A stretch of 64,000 bases of DNA from an uncultured Lachnospiraceae bacterium (GTDB lineage Bacteria; Bacillota; Clostridia; Lachnospirales; Lachnospiraceae), in the NCBI GenBank assembly GCA_947053345.1, contig CAMRSM010000011.1:1-64000 (forward strand). Direction: 5' to 3'. Shown here in pieces: positions 51,856 through 60,711 of the stretch. Within the stretch, counting starts at the first letter, position 1. Each line of letters starts with the position of its first letter. The notes under the pieces were generated by a model that searched no databases, was not told where the DNA came from, and worked only from the letters and a program-made list of their open reading frames with translations. The translations under genes and the position numbers were made by a program.

Positions 51856-53748
51856 ATGGACATTACACCGATTTATGATTTGCGCGACCGCCTGCGCACG
51901 GCGATGATCGCCGGAACAAACCTGCTGGCGGAGGATTTCCGGTTAAAGAGGGCGGTGGAGGCGATGGCTCCACTTGAGAAAGCCGCCCCGGTTTTTGCGA
52001 AGGTCGGGGAGCTTAGCCGGAAGCTGATCGCGCCGGATGACGGTGGAAAGGACGGCAAGGAGGGGATCCTGCTGGATGCCATAACATTGACCGATGCGCT
52101 CTGCTGCACGCAGGGGGTGGTCGCGGTTTCCGGGGAGTTGGAATCCGTTTTTGCGGATGGGGACGAGGAAGTAGGGAATATTTCAAATCCTTACCCAAGG
52201 ATGCGCCTTTCCAATGTGCCGTATTCCACGCTCCACCCGTTACAGGAGGCGCTGACCACCTCCGGCAGCGGCCACTATGCATATGTCACGGAGTGCCACA
52301 GGGAACATCCGGAACTGTTCCGGGATTACCGCGTGCGCGTGGCGATGGTGCAGGCGCTCGGCGCTGCCTATGCGGAGCTTGCCGATGACGTGCGCGCGTG
52401 GCTGATGGAGGACGGGGAGGATGTGGTTCCGCTCCTGATGCGCGGGTTTGACCCGAAGGGCAAGAAGGAAATGGTGCGCAGGCTGCATATCATTGACAAA
52501 TGGATGGGCGCGGCGGCAAATGATTTTTACATAAAGCAGCTGGAAACGGCGGAGGGGGAGCTGCGCCAGAACCTGATTTACGCACTGCGCCATGAGCCGA
52601 AAAATGTTGATCTTCTGTTGGATCTCGCCAAAAAGGAGCGCGGAAATGCGAAAAAAATCGTTTACCGTGCGCTTGCCTGTAACAATGATGCGGAAGTGGA
52701 AAAATATTTTGTGGCGCTTTTCCGGAAAAAGCCGAAGGACGTGATGGAATATCTGCGCTGGAGCAAAGCCCCGTGGGCAGCACCTCTGGCGGCGCAGGGC
52801 ATTATGGACCAGCTGGCGCTAAAGCCGGAGCCGACGGGCGACAAAAAGAAAGACGAGCGTGACATGAAAGTCTGGGAATCCGAGACTGCCCTTGCCATGC
52901 AGGTGCTCTGCTGTAAGAGCGGTCCGGAAGTTTGTGCTGCCATGCGTGCGGCGGCGGATTGCGCCGGGAAATATGGCACTGCCTTGCAGGGGGATGTTCT
53001 TCATGTATTGCAGACTTCCCTGATCCTTCAGGCGAGCGAGGAATGGATCGCGCTGGCGAATTCCATTTACGAGGGGGACGGGGAGAGGAACGGGCTGATG
53101 CAGTATTTCCCGGCGGCTTTCCTTGCGCATGTGATTGATGAGTGCGGCGGAAAGAAAGAAAACGCCGGCACGGACTGGGTCACCTGGGTGGAGGAACAGT
53201 TCGAGAAAACGCCGTGTGTGCCGGTGCATTTTTTAGAGGAAGCGCTAAGTGACCTCATGTTTTATGAGGATAAAGGATATGCGTTTGAATGGTTTGTCTA
53301 TGATGACATTGGGGGATATAACCATTACTACACACGTCCGGTTTCCCTGGAGATCAAGGGGCGTTTCCTGGAACGTCTGATCTCCTGCAACAGCAGAAAA
53401 ACAGATGAGCTGCTTGGCCGGCTGTTTGACCCTTCGGACAAGGAGGTCTGCAGCCGGATGGAGGAATATTTTTATAAAAAAGCACTTACGGGTACGTCGA
53501 GGGAATATTTTGAGCCGTTAAGCCGCTGTGGCTGTACCCGCTGCGATGGGCTTTTGGTTCATTATGTGAGGGGCAAGCAAAAATTGTCGATGTGGGAGAT
53601 TGAGTATTATGTCCGCTATATGCCGGGTAGCACGGAGGCGAAGGTGGCGGAGGCATCCAAAATCCCGGAACTGGTTAAGAGTGGGAAGGTCAATATCCGT
53701 GACTGGAATGAGGAAGGCTATATGAACTGGGTGCAGAAGGAGCTGTAA
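51856..53748 (+). CDS. HEAT-like repeat protein of the MoxR-VWA cluster
   Basis: This protein of about 630 residues is almost entirely helical, with repeat-like segments (RQNLIYALRHEPKNVDLLLD, AKKIVYRALACNNDAEVEKY) that suggest a HEAT-type solenoid. It has no signal peptide or catalytic motif. Near the C-terminus a CGCTRCDG pair of cysteines may bind metal. I place the start at 51856 behind GGGG; the frame begins 21 codons earlier without a site. It probably scaffolds the cluster's AAA+ machine. Confidence 0.82.
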   Translation: MDITPIYDLRDRLRTAMIAGTNLLAEDFRLKRAVEAMAPLEKAAPVFAKVGELSRKLIAPDDGGKDGKEGILLDAITLTDALCCTQGVVAVSGELESVFADGDEEVGNISNPYPRMRLSNVPYSTLHPLQEALTTSGSGHYAYVTECHREHPELFRDYRVRVAMVQALGAAYAELADDVRAWLMEDGEDVVPLLMRGFDPKGKKEMVRRLHIIDKWMGAAANDFYIKQLETAEGELRQNLIYALRHEPKNVDLLLDLAKKERGNAKKIVYRALACNNDAEVEKYFVALFRKKPKDVMEYLRWSKAPWAAPLAAQGIMDQLALKPEPTGDKKKDERDMKVWESETALAMQVLCCKSGPEVCAAMRAAADCAGKYGTALQGDVLHVLQTSLILQASEEWIALANSIYEGDGERNGLMQYFPAAFLAHVIDECGGKKENAGTDWVTWVEEQFEKTPCVPVHFLEEALSDLMFYEDKGYAFEWFVYDDIGGYNHYYTRPVSLEIKGRFLERLISCNSRKTDELLGRLFDPSDKEVCSRMEEYFYKKALTGTSREYFEPLSRCGCTRCDGLLVHYVRGKQKLSMWEIEYYVRYMPGSTEAKVAEASKIPELVKSGKVNIRDWNEEGYMNWVQKEL

Positions 53749-53953
53749 GGGGCTTCCTTCGGGATTTTATAGAAAATGGCAATACCACGGGCATGCCCAC
53801 GGTGTGTACGGGTATAAAAACGAAAAGCAGGAGAACAGTATGCGCCCGGACAGCGCCCCAGAGGACTTTCTGGGAGCCATGCGGACAGAAAGCCCTCTGC
53901 CGGTTGTGGGTGCGGGGAGGGCGCATGCGGAACTTAAAATAGGAGGTAGATTC

Positions 53954-55036
53954 ATGGATCAGCAAATATTAAGATTACCGGCAGAACAATTATTTCAGAA
54001 GGAAATTGACGCGTTGATCGCGGCGGAGAAAGACCCGGTGCCGACGGGCTGGAAAATGTCACCGCGCTCGGTGCGCACCTATATCTGCGGCGGCAAAGCC
54101 GGGCGCACGGTGATCACGCCAAAGTACATCGGGCATGAACGTCTGGTGGAGATCGCGATTGCGACACTTGTCACCGACCGGGCGCTGCTTTTGATCGGTG
54201 AGCCGGGTACAGCAAAGAGCTGGCTTTCGGAGCATCTTTGCGCGGCGATCAACGGCGATTCGACCAAAGTGATCCAGGGGACGGCTGGCACCACCGAGGA
54301 GCAGCTGCGCTATTCTTGGAATTACGCAATGCTGCTGGCACAGGGGCCTTCCGAGGCGGCGATGTTAAAAAGCCCGGTGTTTACCGCGATGGAGACCGGG
54401 TCGATCGCGCGTATGGAGGAGATTTCCCGCTGTGCCTCCGAGGTGCAGGACGCACTGATCTCCATTTTGTCGGAGAAGCGCATTTCCGTGCCGGAATTAA
54501 ATACGGAGATTGCGGCGAAAAAGGGTTTTTCCGTGATTGCGACCGCAAACACGAGGGATAAAGGTGTCAATGAAATGTCCGCGGCATTGAAGCGTCGTTT
54601 TAATATTGTCGTTCTGCCGGCACCGGCGGATCTTGATTCCGAGATGGAGATCGTGCGCACAAGGGTTGCGCAGCTTTCGGCGGGGCTTGACTTAAATTCC
54701 GCCCTGCCGGAGGAAGAGACGGTGGAAAAGGTCTGCACGATTTTCCGCGAACTGCGCTGCGGCGAAACCTGCGACCACAGCCAGAAGGTAAAAGGGACGA
54801 GCGGCGTGCTCTCCACGGCAGAGGCGATCTCGCTTTTGTGTAACAGCATGGCGCTTGCCGGGAGCTTCGGCAGCGGACAGATCAGCGACGACGACCTTGC
54901 CGCCGCGCTGCAGGGGGCAATCATCAAGGATGAGGATAAGGATGCCGTGGCGTGGAAGGAATATCTGGAGCATGTAATGAAGAAGCGCGGGGCGAAGTGG
55001 GGCGGGCTGTATAAGGCTTGCCGGGATCTGGCATGA
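53954..55036 (+). CDS. MoxR-type AAA+ ATPase (YehL-like)
   Basis: This 360-residue ATPase has Walker A GEPGTAKS (82-89), an acidic Walker B region (MEEISRCASEVQDALISIL), sensor 1 IATANTRD and an arginine finger region LKRRFN. MoxR ATPases remodel proteins and work with VWA-domain partners, as in RavA-ViaA and NorQ-NorD. The VWA partner here is the gene at 59070. I chose the ATG at 53954 because AGGAGGT precedes it; the frame is open for 50 more codons. The 205-bp gap before it contains the palindrome GGGCATGCCC at 53789. Confidence 0.93.
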   Translation: MDQQILRLPAEQLFQKEIDALIAAEKDPVPTGWKMSPRSVRTYICGGKAGRTVITPKYIGHERLVEIAIATLVTDRALLLIGEPGTAKSWLSEHLCAAINGDSTKVIQGTAGTTEEQLRYSWNYAMLLAQGPSEAAMLKSPVFTAMETGSIARMEEISRCASEVQDALISILSEKRISVPELNTEIAAKKGFSVIATANTRDKGVNEMSAALKRRFNIVVLPAPADLDSEMEIVRTRVAQLSAGLDLNSALPEEETVEKVCTIFRELRCGETCDHSQKVKGTSGVLSTAEAISLLCNSMALAGSFGSGQISDDDLAAALQGAIIKDEDKDAVAWKEYLEHVMKKRGAKWGGLYKACRDLA

Positions 55037-55220
55037 ACGTGAAAGGGGCATGGGGCAGGCGGAAGGGATTTTGCGGGTGCCCCCCTTTCATGGGCAGCCG
55101 TTTTGCAAAGAGGTTCATCCCGTTGTTCCGGGCGGCTGCGGTGCCGTTTTGAAAATGTTTTACATATCCAGAGATTGATAAGCCGCTTCCGTAAACGGAG
55201 GCGGCGGATTGGGAGGAATT

Positions 55221-57491
55221 ATGAATCATCCACATATTTTCGGTATCCGGCATCTCTCCCCTGCCGGGGCCTGGCATCTGAAAAATTTTCTGACCGAAAA
55301 AAATCCGAAACTCGTGCTGGTGGAAGGCCCAAGCGATTTTGACGATGTGCTGCCGTGGTTCCCGGAAGAGGCGGTGCAGCCGCCCATCGCGGTGCTTGCC
55401 TACACGAAGGACGCACCTGTGCGGACAATACTGTATCCGTTTGCGGAATATTCCCCGGAGTATCAGGCGATTTTGTGGTGCCATGAAAACAAGAAAAAAT
55501 GCCGTTTTATCGACCTGCCTTCGGAAGTGTTTCTGGCACTCCCGGAGCATGCGCCGGGCGCTGCCTCTGCCGATTCCGGGGAGGAGGAGCGCATGAACGT
55601 CTACCAGCTTTTGGATAAGCAGGCGGGCGAGGATGGGCATGAAACTTTCTGGGAGCGCACAATGGAGCAGACGGGCGACACGGAGGGCTACCATCGCGGG
55701 GCGGAGATTTTTGGAAGTGAACTGCGTGCGCTGGAGGGCGATCAGGGAACCGACCGTCCGGAAATTCTTGTGCGCGAGGCGTTTATGCGGCGGAAGATCA
55801 ATGAGGCTGTCGCGGAGGGGTTTGCGCCGGAGGATATTGTGGTGGTCACGGGCTCCTATCATGTAGCGGGGCTTTTGGACGAAAAGGCGGAGGCAATGAC
55901 GGACAAAGAACTTGCTTCGCTGCCGCGCCTTGAGGCGAGCCACACACTGATGCCGTATTCCTACTACCGGCTTTCAACGCGCGCGGGCTATGGGGCGGGG
56001 AACAAGGCCCCGGCCTACTATGCCCTTTTGTGGGAGGCGATGGGGCGCGGCGATCTCTCCTACACCGCGCGCAATTATCTTGCCCGGATCGCAGGCTTCC
56101 AGAGGGCGCACGGCAACCCGGTCTCCTCGGCGCAGGTGATTGAGGCGGTGCAGCTTTCTGCAGCGCTTGCCAGGCTGCGCGGCGGAAGCGGGATCCCGGC
56201 GCTGCGCGATTTGCGGGATGCGGCTGTGACCTGCCTTGGCGGCGGCCGGTTTTCCGAGCTGACACTGGCAGCGGCGGATACGGAGATCGGTACGGTGATC
56301 GGCGCACTGCCGGACGGCGTGAGCCGCACAAGTATCCAGGAGGATTTTTACCGGAAATTAAAGGAATTAAAATTGGAAAAGTACCGGGGCGTAACGCAGC
56401 AGGAGCTTGCCCTTGACCTGCGCGAAAACCGCAAGGTTTCCACGCAGGCAGCGGCATTTTTGGATCTGCACCGCTCCTTTTTCCTGCACCGCCTGCGGGT
56501 GCTTGGTGTAAGTTTTGCCGTACCTGCCGCGGCAAGGCAGGACAACGCGACCTGGGCGGAGCTTTGGGGCGTGCGCTGGACTCCGGAGGCTGAGATTGAG
56601 CTGGTGGAGGCGGCGCTAAAAGGAGACACGGTCGCGCAGGCGGCATCGTTTTGTATGAAGGAGCGTGTGGAGCAGGCTCCGAACATGGGCGAGGCGGCAA
56701 AGGTGATCGAGGATGCCTTCGCCTGCGGCATGACAGAAGCCGCAGCTTATGCGACCGCCGCCCTGCAGGCGATGGCAGTGGACGCAGCATCCGTTACGGA
56801 TCTGGCATCGGTTGCAAACAGCCTTTCCGTGATTTTGCAGTACGGGGATATCCGACAGCTTGATTCTGCGCCGCTTGTACCAATCTTACAGCAGATTTTC
56901 TTCCGTGCGTGCCTGATCCTGCCGGGGGAATGTGTCTGTGACGATGACGCGGCTAAGGCGATGGCGGCTGCGATGGAACAGTTAAACAGTGCGGCTCTGG
57001 CGCATGATTTTCTGGATGTCGCTTCGTGGAATGAGGCGCTGCGGGATGTGGCGGAGCGGGATGACTTGAACACAAAGCTTTCCGGCTACGCGATGGCAAT
57101 CCGCTTGGAGCGCAGTCTCGCGGACGGGGAAGCCCTGCGTTTGGAGGTTGGCCGAAGGCTTTCGCGCGGTGTTCCGGCAGATCTCGGAGCGGGCTGGTTT
57201 GAGGGGCTCGCCATGAAAAACCGCTATGCGCTGATCGCAAGGCTGTCTTTGTGGGAGAGCCTGGACGAATACCTTGAGACGCTGGATGACGAGGAATTTA
57301 AGCGCGCCCTGATCTTCCTGCGCCGCGCGTTCGCGGATTTCACGGCGATGGAAAAGGATTCCATCGCGGAAAATCTCGGTGAAATCTGGGGGTATAACGG
57401 TCAGGAGGTCAGCGAGGTGTTAAATGCGGAACTTGGCGGGGCTCAGAAGGAACTGGTGGAAAGCCTGGACGAGTTTGATTTTGATTTTTAA
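55221..57491 (+). CDS. DUF5682 family protein (YehM-like)
   Basis: This 756-residue protein has no known activity. The N-terminus (HIFGIRHLSPAGAWHLKNFL, LVLVEGPSDFDD) has a histidine and a glutamate arranged like the TraB/TIKI/ChaN group; that similarity is my inference. The middle has GSYHVAGLL, and the C-terminal half is helical with many alanines and acidic residues. GGGAGG precedes the ATG at 55221. A GCCGCTTCCGT/ACGGAGGCGGC hairpin lies at 55182-55205 just upstream. It follows the AAA+ gene by 184 bp. Confidence 0.87.
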   Translation: MNHPHIFGIRHLSPAGAWHLKNFLTEKNPKLVLVEGPSDFDDVLPWFPEEAVQPPIAVLAYTKDAPVRTILYPFAEYSPEYQAILWCHENKKKCRFIDLPSEVFLALPEHAPGAASADSGEEERMNVYQLLDKQAGEDGHETFWERTMEQTGDTEGYHRGAEIFGSELRALEGDQGTDRPEILVREAFMRRKINEAVAEGFAPEDIVVVTGSYHVAGLLDEKAEAMTDKELASLPRLEASHTLMPYSYYRLSTRAGYGAGNKAPAYYALLWEAMGRGDLSYTARNYLARIAGFQRAHGNPVSSAQVIEAVQLSAALARLRGGSGIPALRDLRDAAVTCLGGGRFSELTLAAADTEIGTVIGALPDGVSRTSIQEDFYRKLKELKLEKYRGVTQQELALDLRENRKVSTQAAAFLDLHRSFFLHRLRVLGVSFAVPAAARQDNATWAELWGVRWTPEAEIELVEAALKGDTVAQAASFCMKERVEQAPNMGEAAKVIEDAFACGMTEAAAYATAALQAMAVDAASVTDLASVANSLSVILQYGDIRQLDSAPLVPILQQIFFRACLILPGECVCDDDAAKAMAAAMEQLNSAALAHDFLDVASWNEALRDVAERDDLNTKLSGYAMAIRLERSLADGEALRLEVGRRLSRGVPADLGAGWFEGLAMKNRYALIARLSLWESLDEYLETLDDEEFKRALIFLRRAFADFTAMEKDSIAENLGEIWGYNGQEVSEVLNAELGGAQKELVESLDEFDFDF

Positions 57492-57529
57492 ATGGGTGTT
57501 TTGAGAAGTTCTTTGGTATATCCGGAAAC

Positions 57530-57864
57530 ACTGTGTTTATTGTATTTGGCGGCGCGGGGTGTCTGGACAAAGAGATCGCGCACGGAAGGTCATGGTTCCG
57601 ACTGCGGCATACCGCGAAGAGGGCATTTCCTACCACTATGCGCCCGCCTCTGATTACATCGCCGTAAAAAATGCGGGCATAGTCGCGCGTTTTATGAAGG
57701 AAAACGGGATTCCCTATGTGGAAGGCAAAACGTGGACGACGGATTTATTTTACCGGGAAACCGTGAATAATTTCAAAAAGCACAAGGAGGGGGAAAGTAA
57801 AGGCACGCAGCACGATGCGGGACATTTTGACATTGCACTTGAGCTGGCGTGCTATGTTGTCTGA
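57530..57864 (+). pseudogene. Remnant of a uridine/purine nucleoside phosphorylase
   Basis: The stretch MVPTAAYREEGISYHYAPAS followed by YVEGKTWTTDLFYRETVNNF is the middle of a PNP/UDP phosphorylase. The preceding FGGAGCLDKEIAHG segment is in another frame (one base lost near 57585), and the part before that is missing. After codon 80 the family sequence (normally a VEMECAAL-type motif) is replaced by unrelated residues. The gene is therefore broken at both ends. Confidence 0.75.
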
Positions 57865-57900
57865 CGGATTGTATGTGGTATCTATGAAATGGGGGAATCT

Positions 57901-58551
57901 ATGAAAACGGGAGTTCTGATATGCGGTTTAAATGGTGCCGGGAAAAGCACGCTCGGAAAAGCACTCGCGGCGAGACTGGGTTTTCATTTTATTGATAACG
58001 AGGATCTGTATTTTCCGAAAACAGACCCGGATTATATGTATGCTTCCGCGCGCTCCCGCGAGGAGGTGGAAGCGCTTCTCTGCAGCGAGATCAAAATGCA
58101 TGAGAATTTCATTTTTGTTTCGGTAAAAGGCGATTATAAAATTGTGGAGGAGAGCTTGGCAGCAGGAAAAAACGGTAATGGGATGCCGGCAGATACCGGT
58201 GGGCGTTTACCGGCGGAGCCGACCGGTGCAGGCGTGCTTTCTTTGGCGGGATCCGGAAAGGCTGTGGATTCCGCGGGTGCGGTAAAATGGTATGTCGTAT
58301 GGATTGAGGTTCCGAGGGATATAAGACTTAAGCGGGTAAGAGATCGTTCGTTTGAGAAGTTTGGTGAGAGGATGCTTCCGGGCGGGGATTTACAGGAGCA
58401 GGAGGAAAGCTTTTTCCGTTTCGCTGAGGAGCGGGCGGAGGATACGGTTGAATCGTGGCTGCGGACGGTGGGCTGCCCGGTGATACAGGTGGACGGAACA
58501 AAGTCCGCAGAGGAAAATGTGGCTTTCCTTGCAAAGAGGGTTTTGGCGTAG
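57901..58551 (+). CDS. P-loop nucleotide kinase-like protein
   Basis: This 216-residue protein has Walker A GLNGAGKS (9-16) and an arginine-rich lid region (RDIRLKRVRDRSFEKFGERM), like AAA_18/AAA_33 small-molecule kinases. An unusual Gly/Pro/Ala-rich insert lies at about 95-125. I chose the ATG at 57901 because GGGGGAA precedes it; the ATG at 57889 overlaps that site. It lies between the DUF5682 and VWA genes of the cluster. Substrate unknown; it may be a passenger. Confidence 0.78.
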   Translation: MKTGVLICGLNGAGKSTLGKALAARLGFHFIDNEDLYFPKTDPDYMYASARSREEVEALLCSEIKMHENFIFVSVKGDYKIVEESLAAGKNGNGMPADTGGRLPAEPTGAGVLSLAGSGKAVDSAGAVKWYVVWIEVPRDIRLKRVRDRSFEKFGERMLPGGDLQEQEESFFRFAEERAEDTVESWLRTVGCPVIQVDGTKSAEENVAFLAKRVLA

Positions 58552-58580
58552 ATGGTTTTTGGGGTAGGAAGAGGGTTCAT

Positions 58581-58997
58581 ATGTCTGAATTGGAAAAATT
58601 TTTGCAAGAAATGAAACAAAAATATGGGGAAGAGGTCATTGTAAAAACCAACGCTGACAATCATATAAAATACGGGCACCTTCCCGCGCCATTAAAAGAA
58701 TTTTATTCGGTTTACGAAAGCGCGGAATTTCCGTTTGGGCGGATTGATCCTTTGGAAACCGCAGGAAAGCGCTTGGCTGCCGAAGCACCTTTGTGTGGCG
58801 GGCAGTGGTTTTGCTTCGGGGCGGACAGATATTTTTCGTTTTGGCTCTGCAGTTACGAGGCGGATGGGGAAGGGCTTTGGATTACGCCCTGGGATCATGA
58901 GGCAGAGGAAGAAATCGAATGTGTATATAGGGATCTCGTTGAATTTTTACGGGATATGGAAGAAGAGTATGCGCAATACTTGGATGGAAATAAATGA
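58581..58997 (+). CDS. SMI1/KNR4 (SUKH)-like protein
   Basis: This 138-residue protein matches the SUKH fold pattern: LPAPLKEFYSVYESAEFPFG near residues 35-54, then FCFGADRYFSFWLC and a C-terminal helix. SUKH proteins are often immunity proteins against contact-dependent toxins, but many are unassigned. No toxin gene is adjacent. I placed the start at 58581 behind GAGGG. It is in the same direction as the MoxR-VWA cluster and may be part of it. Confidence 0.72.
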   Translation: MSELEKFLQEMKQKYGEEVIVKTNADNHIKYGHLPAPLKEFYSVYESAEFPFGRIDPLETAGKRLAAEAPLCGGQWFCFGADRYFSFWLCSYEADGEGLWITPWDHEAEEEIECVYRDLVEFLRDMEEEYAQYLDGNK

Positions 58998-59069
58998 AAA
59001 TCATTATAACCGGATTTTCTGATGATTAAATCGTTTTGTAGCACAACAAGGTTTGTATGGAGGTTTGCT

Positions 59070-60281
59070 ATGGGTACGGAAACAAAAAAAGATATGGAGC
59101 AATCCATGACAAGATGGCGGCTGATCTTAGGACAGGACAGCCAGGAACGTTTCGGGAGGATGGGTGCTTCGGGGCTTGGCGCGGATATGGATATGATGGA
59201 TCAGGCGCTTGCTGCTATTTATAATCTGAATTCGCCGGGCAGTTTTAGCTCCCGCGGCAGCGCGGGAGCCGGGGGCGGCAGGGGGCCGTCCAACCCGCAG
59301 ATCACGAAATGGCTCGGCGACGTGAGAAGCCTTTTTGATCCCGACCTGGTCAAGATCATACAGGGAGACGCGATGACGCGCTGCGGCTTAAAGCAGCTGA
59401 TCTTTGAGCCGGAGCTTTTGGAAAATCTTGAGCCGGATGTCAACCTTGCCTCCACAATCCTTCTCCTCAAGGATCAGATCCCGAAGCGTTCCAAGGAGAG
59501 TGTGCGCGCATTTATCAAAAAAATCGTTGAGGAGATCAACCGCCTGCTCGAACAGGATATCCGCCGCGCCGTGACCGCTGCCGTCAACAAGCGCAAGCAT
59601 TCCCCGATTCCTTCGGCGGCAGCGCTCGATTATAAGACGACGATCTCCCGGAATTTAAAGCATTACAATCAGGAGCTTAAAACAATCGTGCCGGAGCATT
59701 TTTATTTTTTTGACCGCACGAGTACGACGGCCGCGAATAAATGGAATGTGATCCTTGATATCGACCAGAGCGGTTCGATGGGCGAGTCCGTCATTTATTC
59801 GTCGATCATCAGCTGCATCCTTGCCAGTATGTCGAGCATTTCCACGCGGATCGTGGCGTTTGACACGAATATTGTTGACCTGACGGAAAAAAGCGACGAC
59901 CCGGTTGACCTGCTGTTTGGGTTCCAGCTCGGCGGCGGAACGAACATTGACCAGTCGGTCGCGTATTGTGAAAAGTTTATTGAAAACCCGAAAAAAACCC
60001 TGTTTTTCCTGATCACGGATCTTGAGGAGGGCGGAAACCGCGCCGCGCTGCTGCGCCGCCTTGGGGAATTAAAGGAGGCAGGTGTTACCGTCGTGTGCCT
60101 GCTTGCGCTCGCGGAGAGCGGAAGGCCGTACTATGACGCACAGATGGCGCAGAAGGTCGCAGGCCTTAAAATCCCATGCTTTGCCTGCAGCCCGCAAATG
60201 CTGCCGCAGCTGTTGGAGCGCGCCCTAAAGGGGCAGGATCTGGAGCAGTTTGTAAAGGAATTTGAGAAGACGAAGAAATAA
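59070..60281 (+). CDS. VWA-domain protein of the MoxR cluster (YehP-like)
   Basis: This 403-residue protein has a C-terminal VWA domain with a complete MIDAS: DQSGS (Asp232, Ser234, Ser236), GGTNID and ITDLEEGG. The N-terminal half is helical (RFGRMGASGLGADMDMMDQA onward) with a Gly/Ser-rich linker. The start at 59070 follows GGAGG; an in-frame ATG at 59022 lacks a site. In MoxR systems the VWA protein couples the AAA+ ring to its target through the bound metal. It ends the core cluster. Confidence 0.92.
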   Translation: MGTETKKDMEQSMTRWRLILGQDSQERFGRMGASGLGADMDMMDQALAAIYNLNSPGSFSSRGSAGAGGGRGPSNPQITKWLGDVRSLFDPDLVKIIQGDAMTRCGLKQLIFEPELLENLEPDVNLASTILLLKDQIPKRSKESVRAFIKKIVEEINRLLEQDIRRAVTAAVNKRKHSPIPSAAALDYKTTISRNLKHYNQELKTIVPEHFYFFDRTSTTAANKWNVILDIDQSGSMGESVIYSSIISCILASMSSISTRIVAFDTNIVDLTEKSDDPVDLLFGFQLGGGTNIDQSVAYCEKFIENPKKTLFFLITDLEEGGNRAALLRRLGELKEAGVTVVCLLALAESGRPYYDAQMAQKVAGLKIPCFACSPQMLPQLLERALKGQDLEQFVKEFEKTKK

Positions 60282-60375
60282 CAAGGCGGTATGGTCGACC
60301 GCTTTCCCCGTCAAAGGTTCAAAAAAATGGATCGCAGAGGAAGCGGCGGGGATTCAAAACAGATGGAGGAATCGG

Positions 60376-60627
60376 ATGCCGTATCGGCGCGGGGAAGGGT
60401 TTGAGTATTTGCGGAAGTATCCCGGATTGAAAAAATGGATCAGGACTTGCATTTGCTGTGGCAGCACGGGATATGACCCGGATTTGCCGGAGAAATTGAC
60501 AAGGAATTGGGGTCAGGGCGAATTTGCAACGCTGGCAGCTCAAAATATCAGAAAATATTTTGAGCCCCTGCGTGTCAATGAGCAGGGAATATGTGAAATA
60601 TGCGAAAGATTAAATCATGCTTTTTGA
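60376..60627 (+). CDS. Small protein with two CxxC-type pairs
   Basis: This 83-residue protein contains CICCG and CEICE pairs about 46 residues apart, which could form one zinc ribbon. It is basic at the N-terminus. GGAGGA precedes the ATG. It follows the VWA gene by 94 bases in the same direction. I do not recognise the family. Confidence 0.6.
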   Translation: MPYRRGEGFEYLRKYPGLKKWIRTCICCGSTGYDPDLPEKLTRNWGQGEFATLAAQNIRKYFEPLRVNEQGICEICERLNHAF

Positions 60628-60711
60628 GGAGCTTAGGTTTTGCCATGCGTGAGGAAAAAAAGGAATCTGTTTGACATTTTTGCAAATGCTTAAGAAAGGA
60701 GTTTTACAAAA

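Noticed and set aside
55846..56790. Minus-strand frame (314 codons) inside the DUF5682 gene
   Set aside because: Its composition is dominated by Pro, Arg and Ala, typical of the antisense of a GC-rich gene, and no start site is seen.
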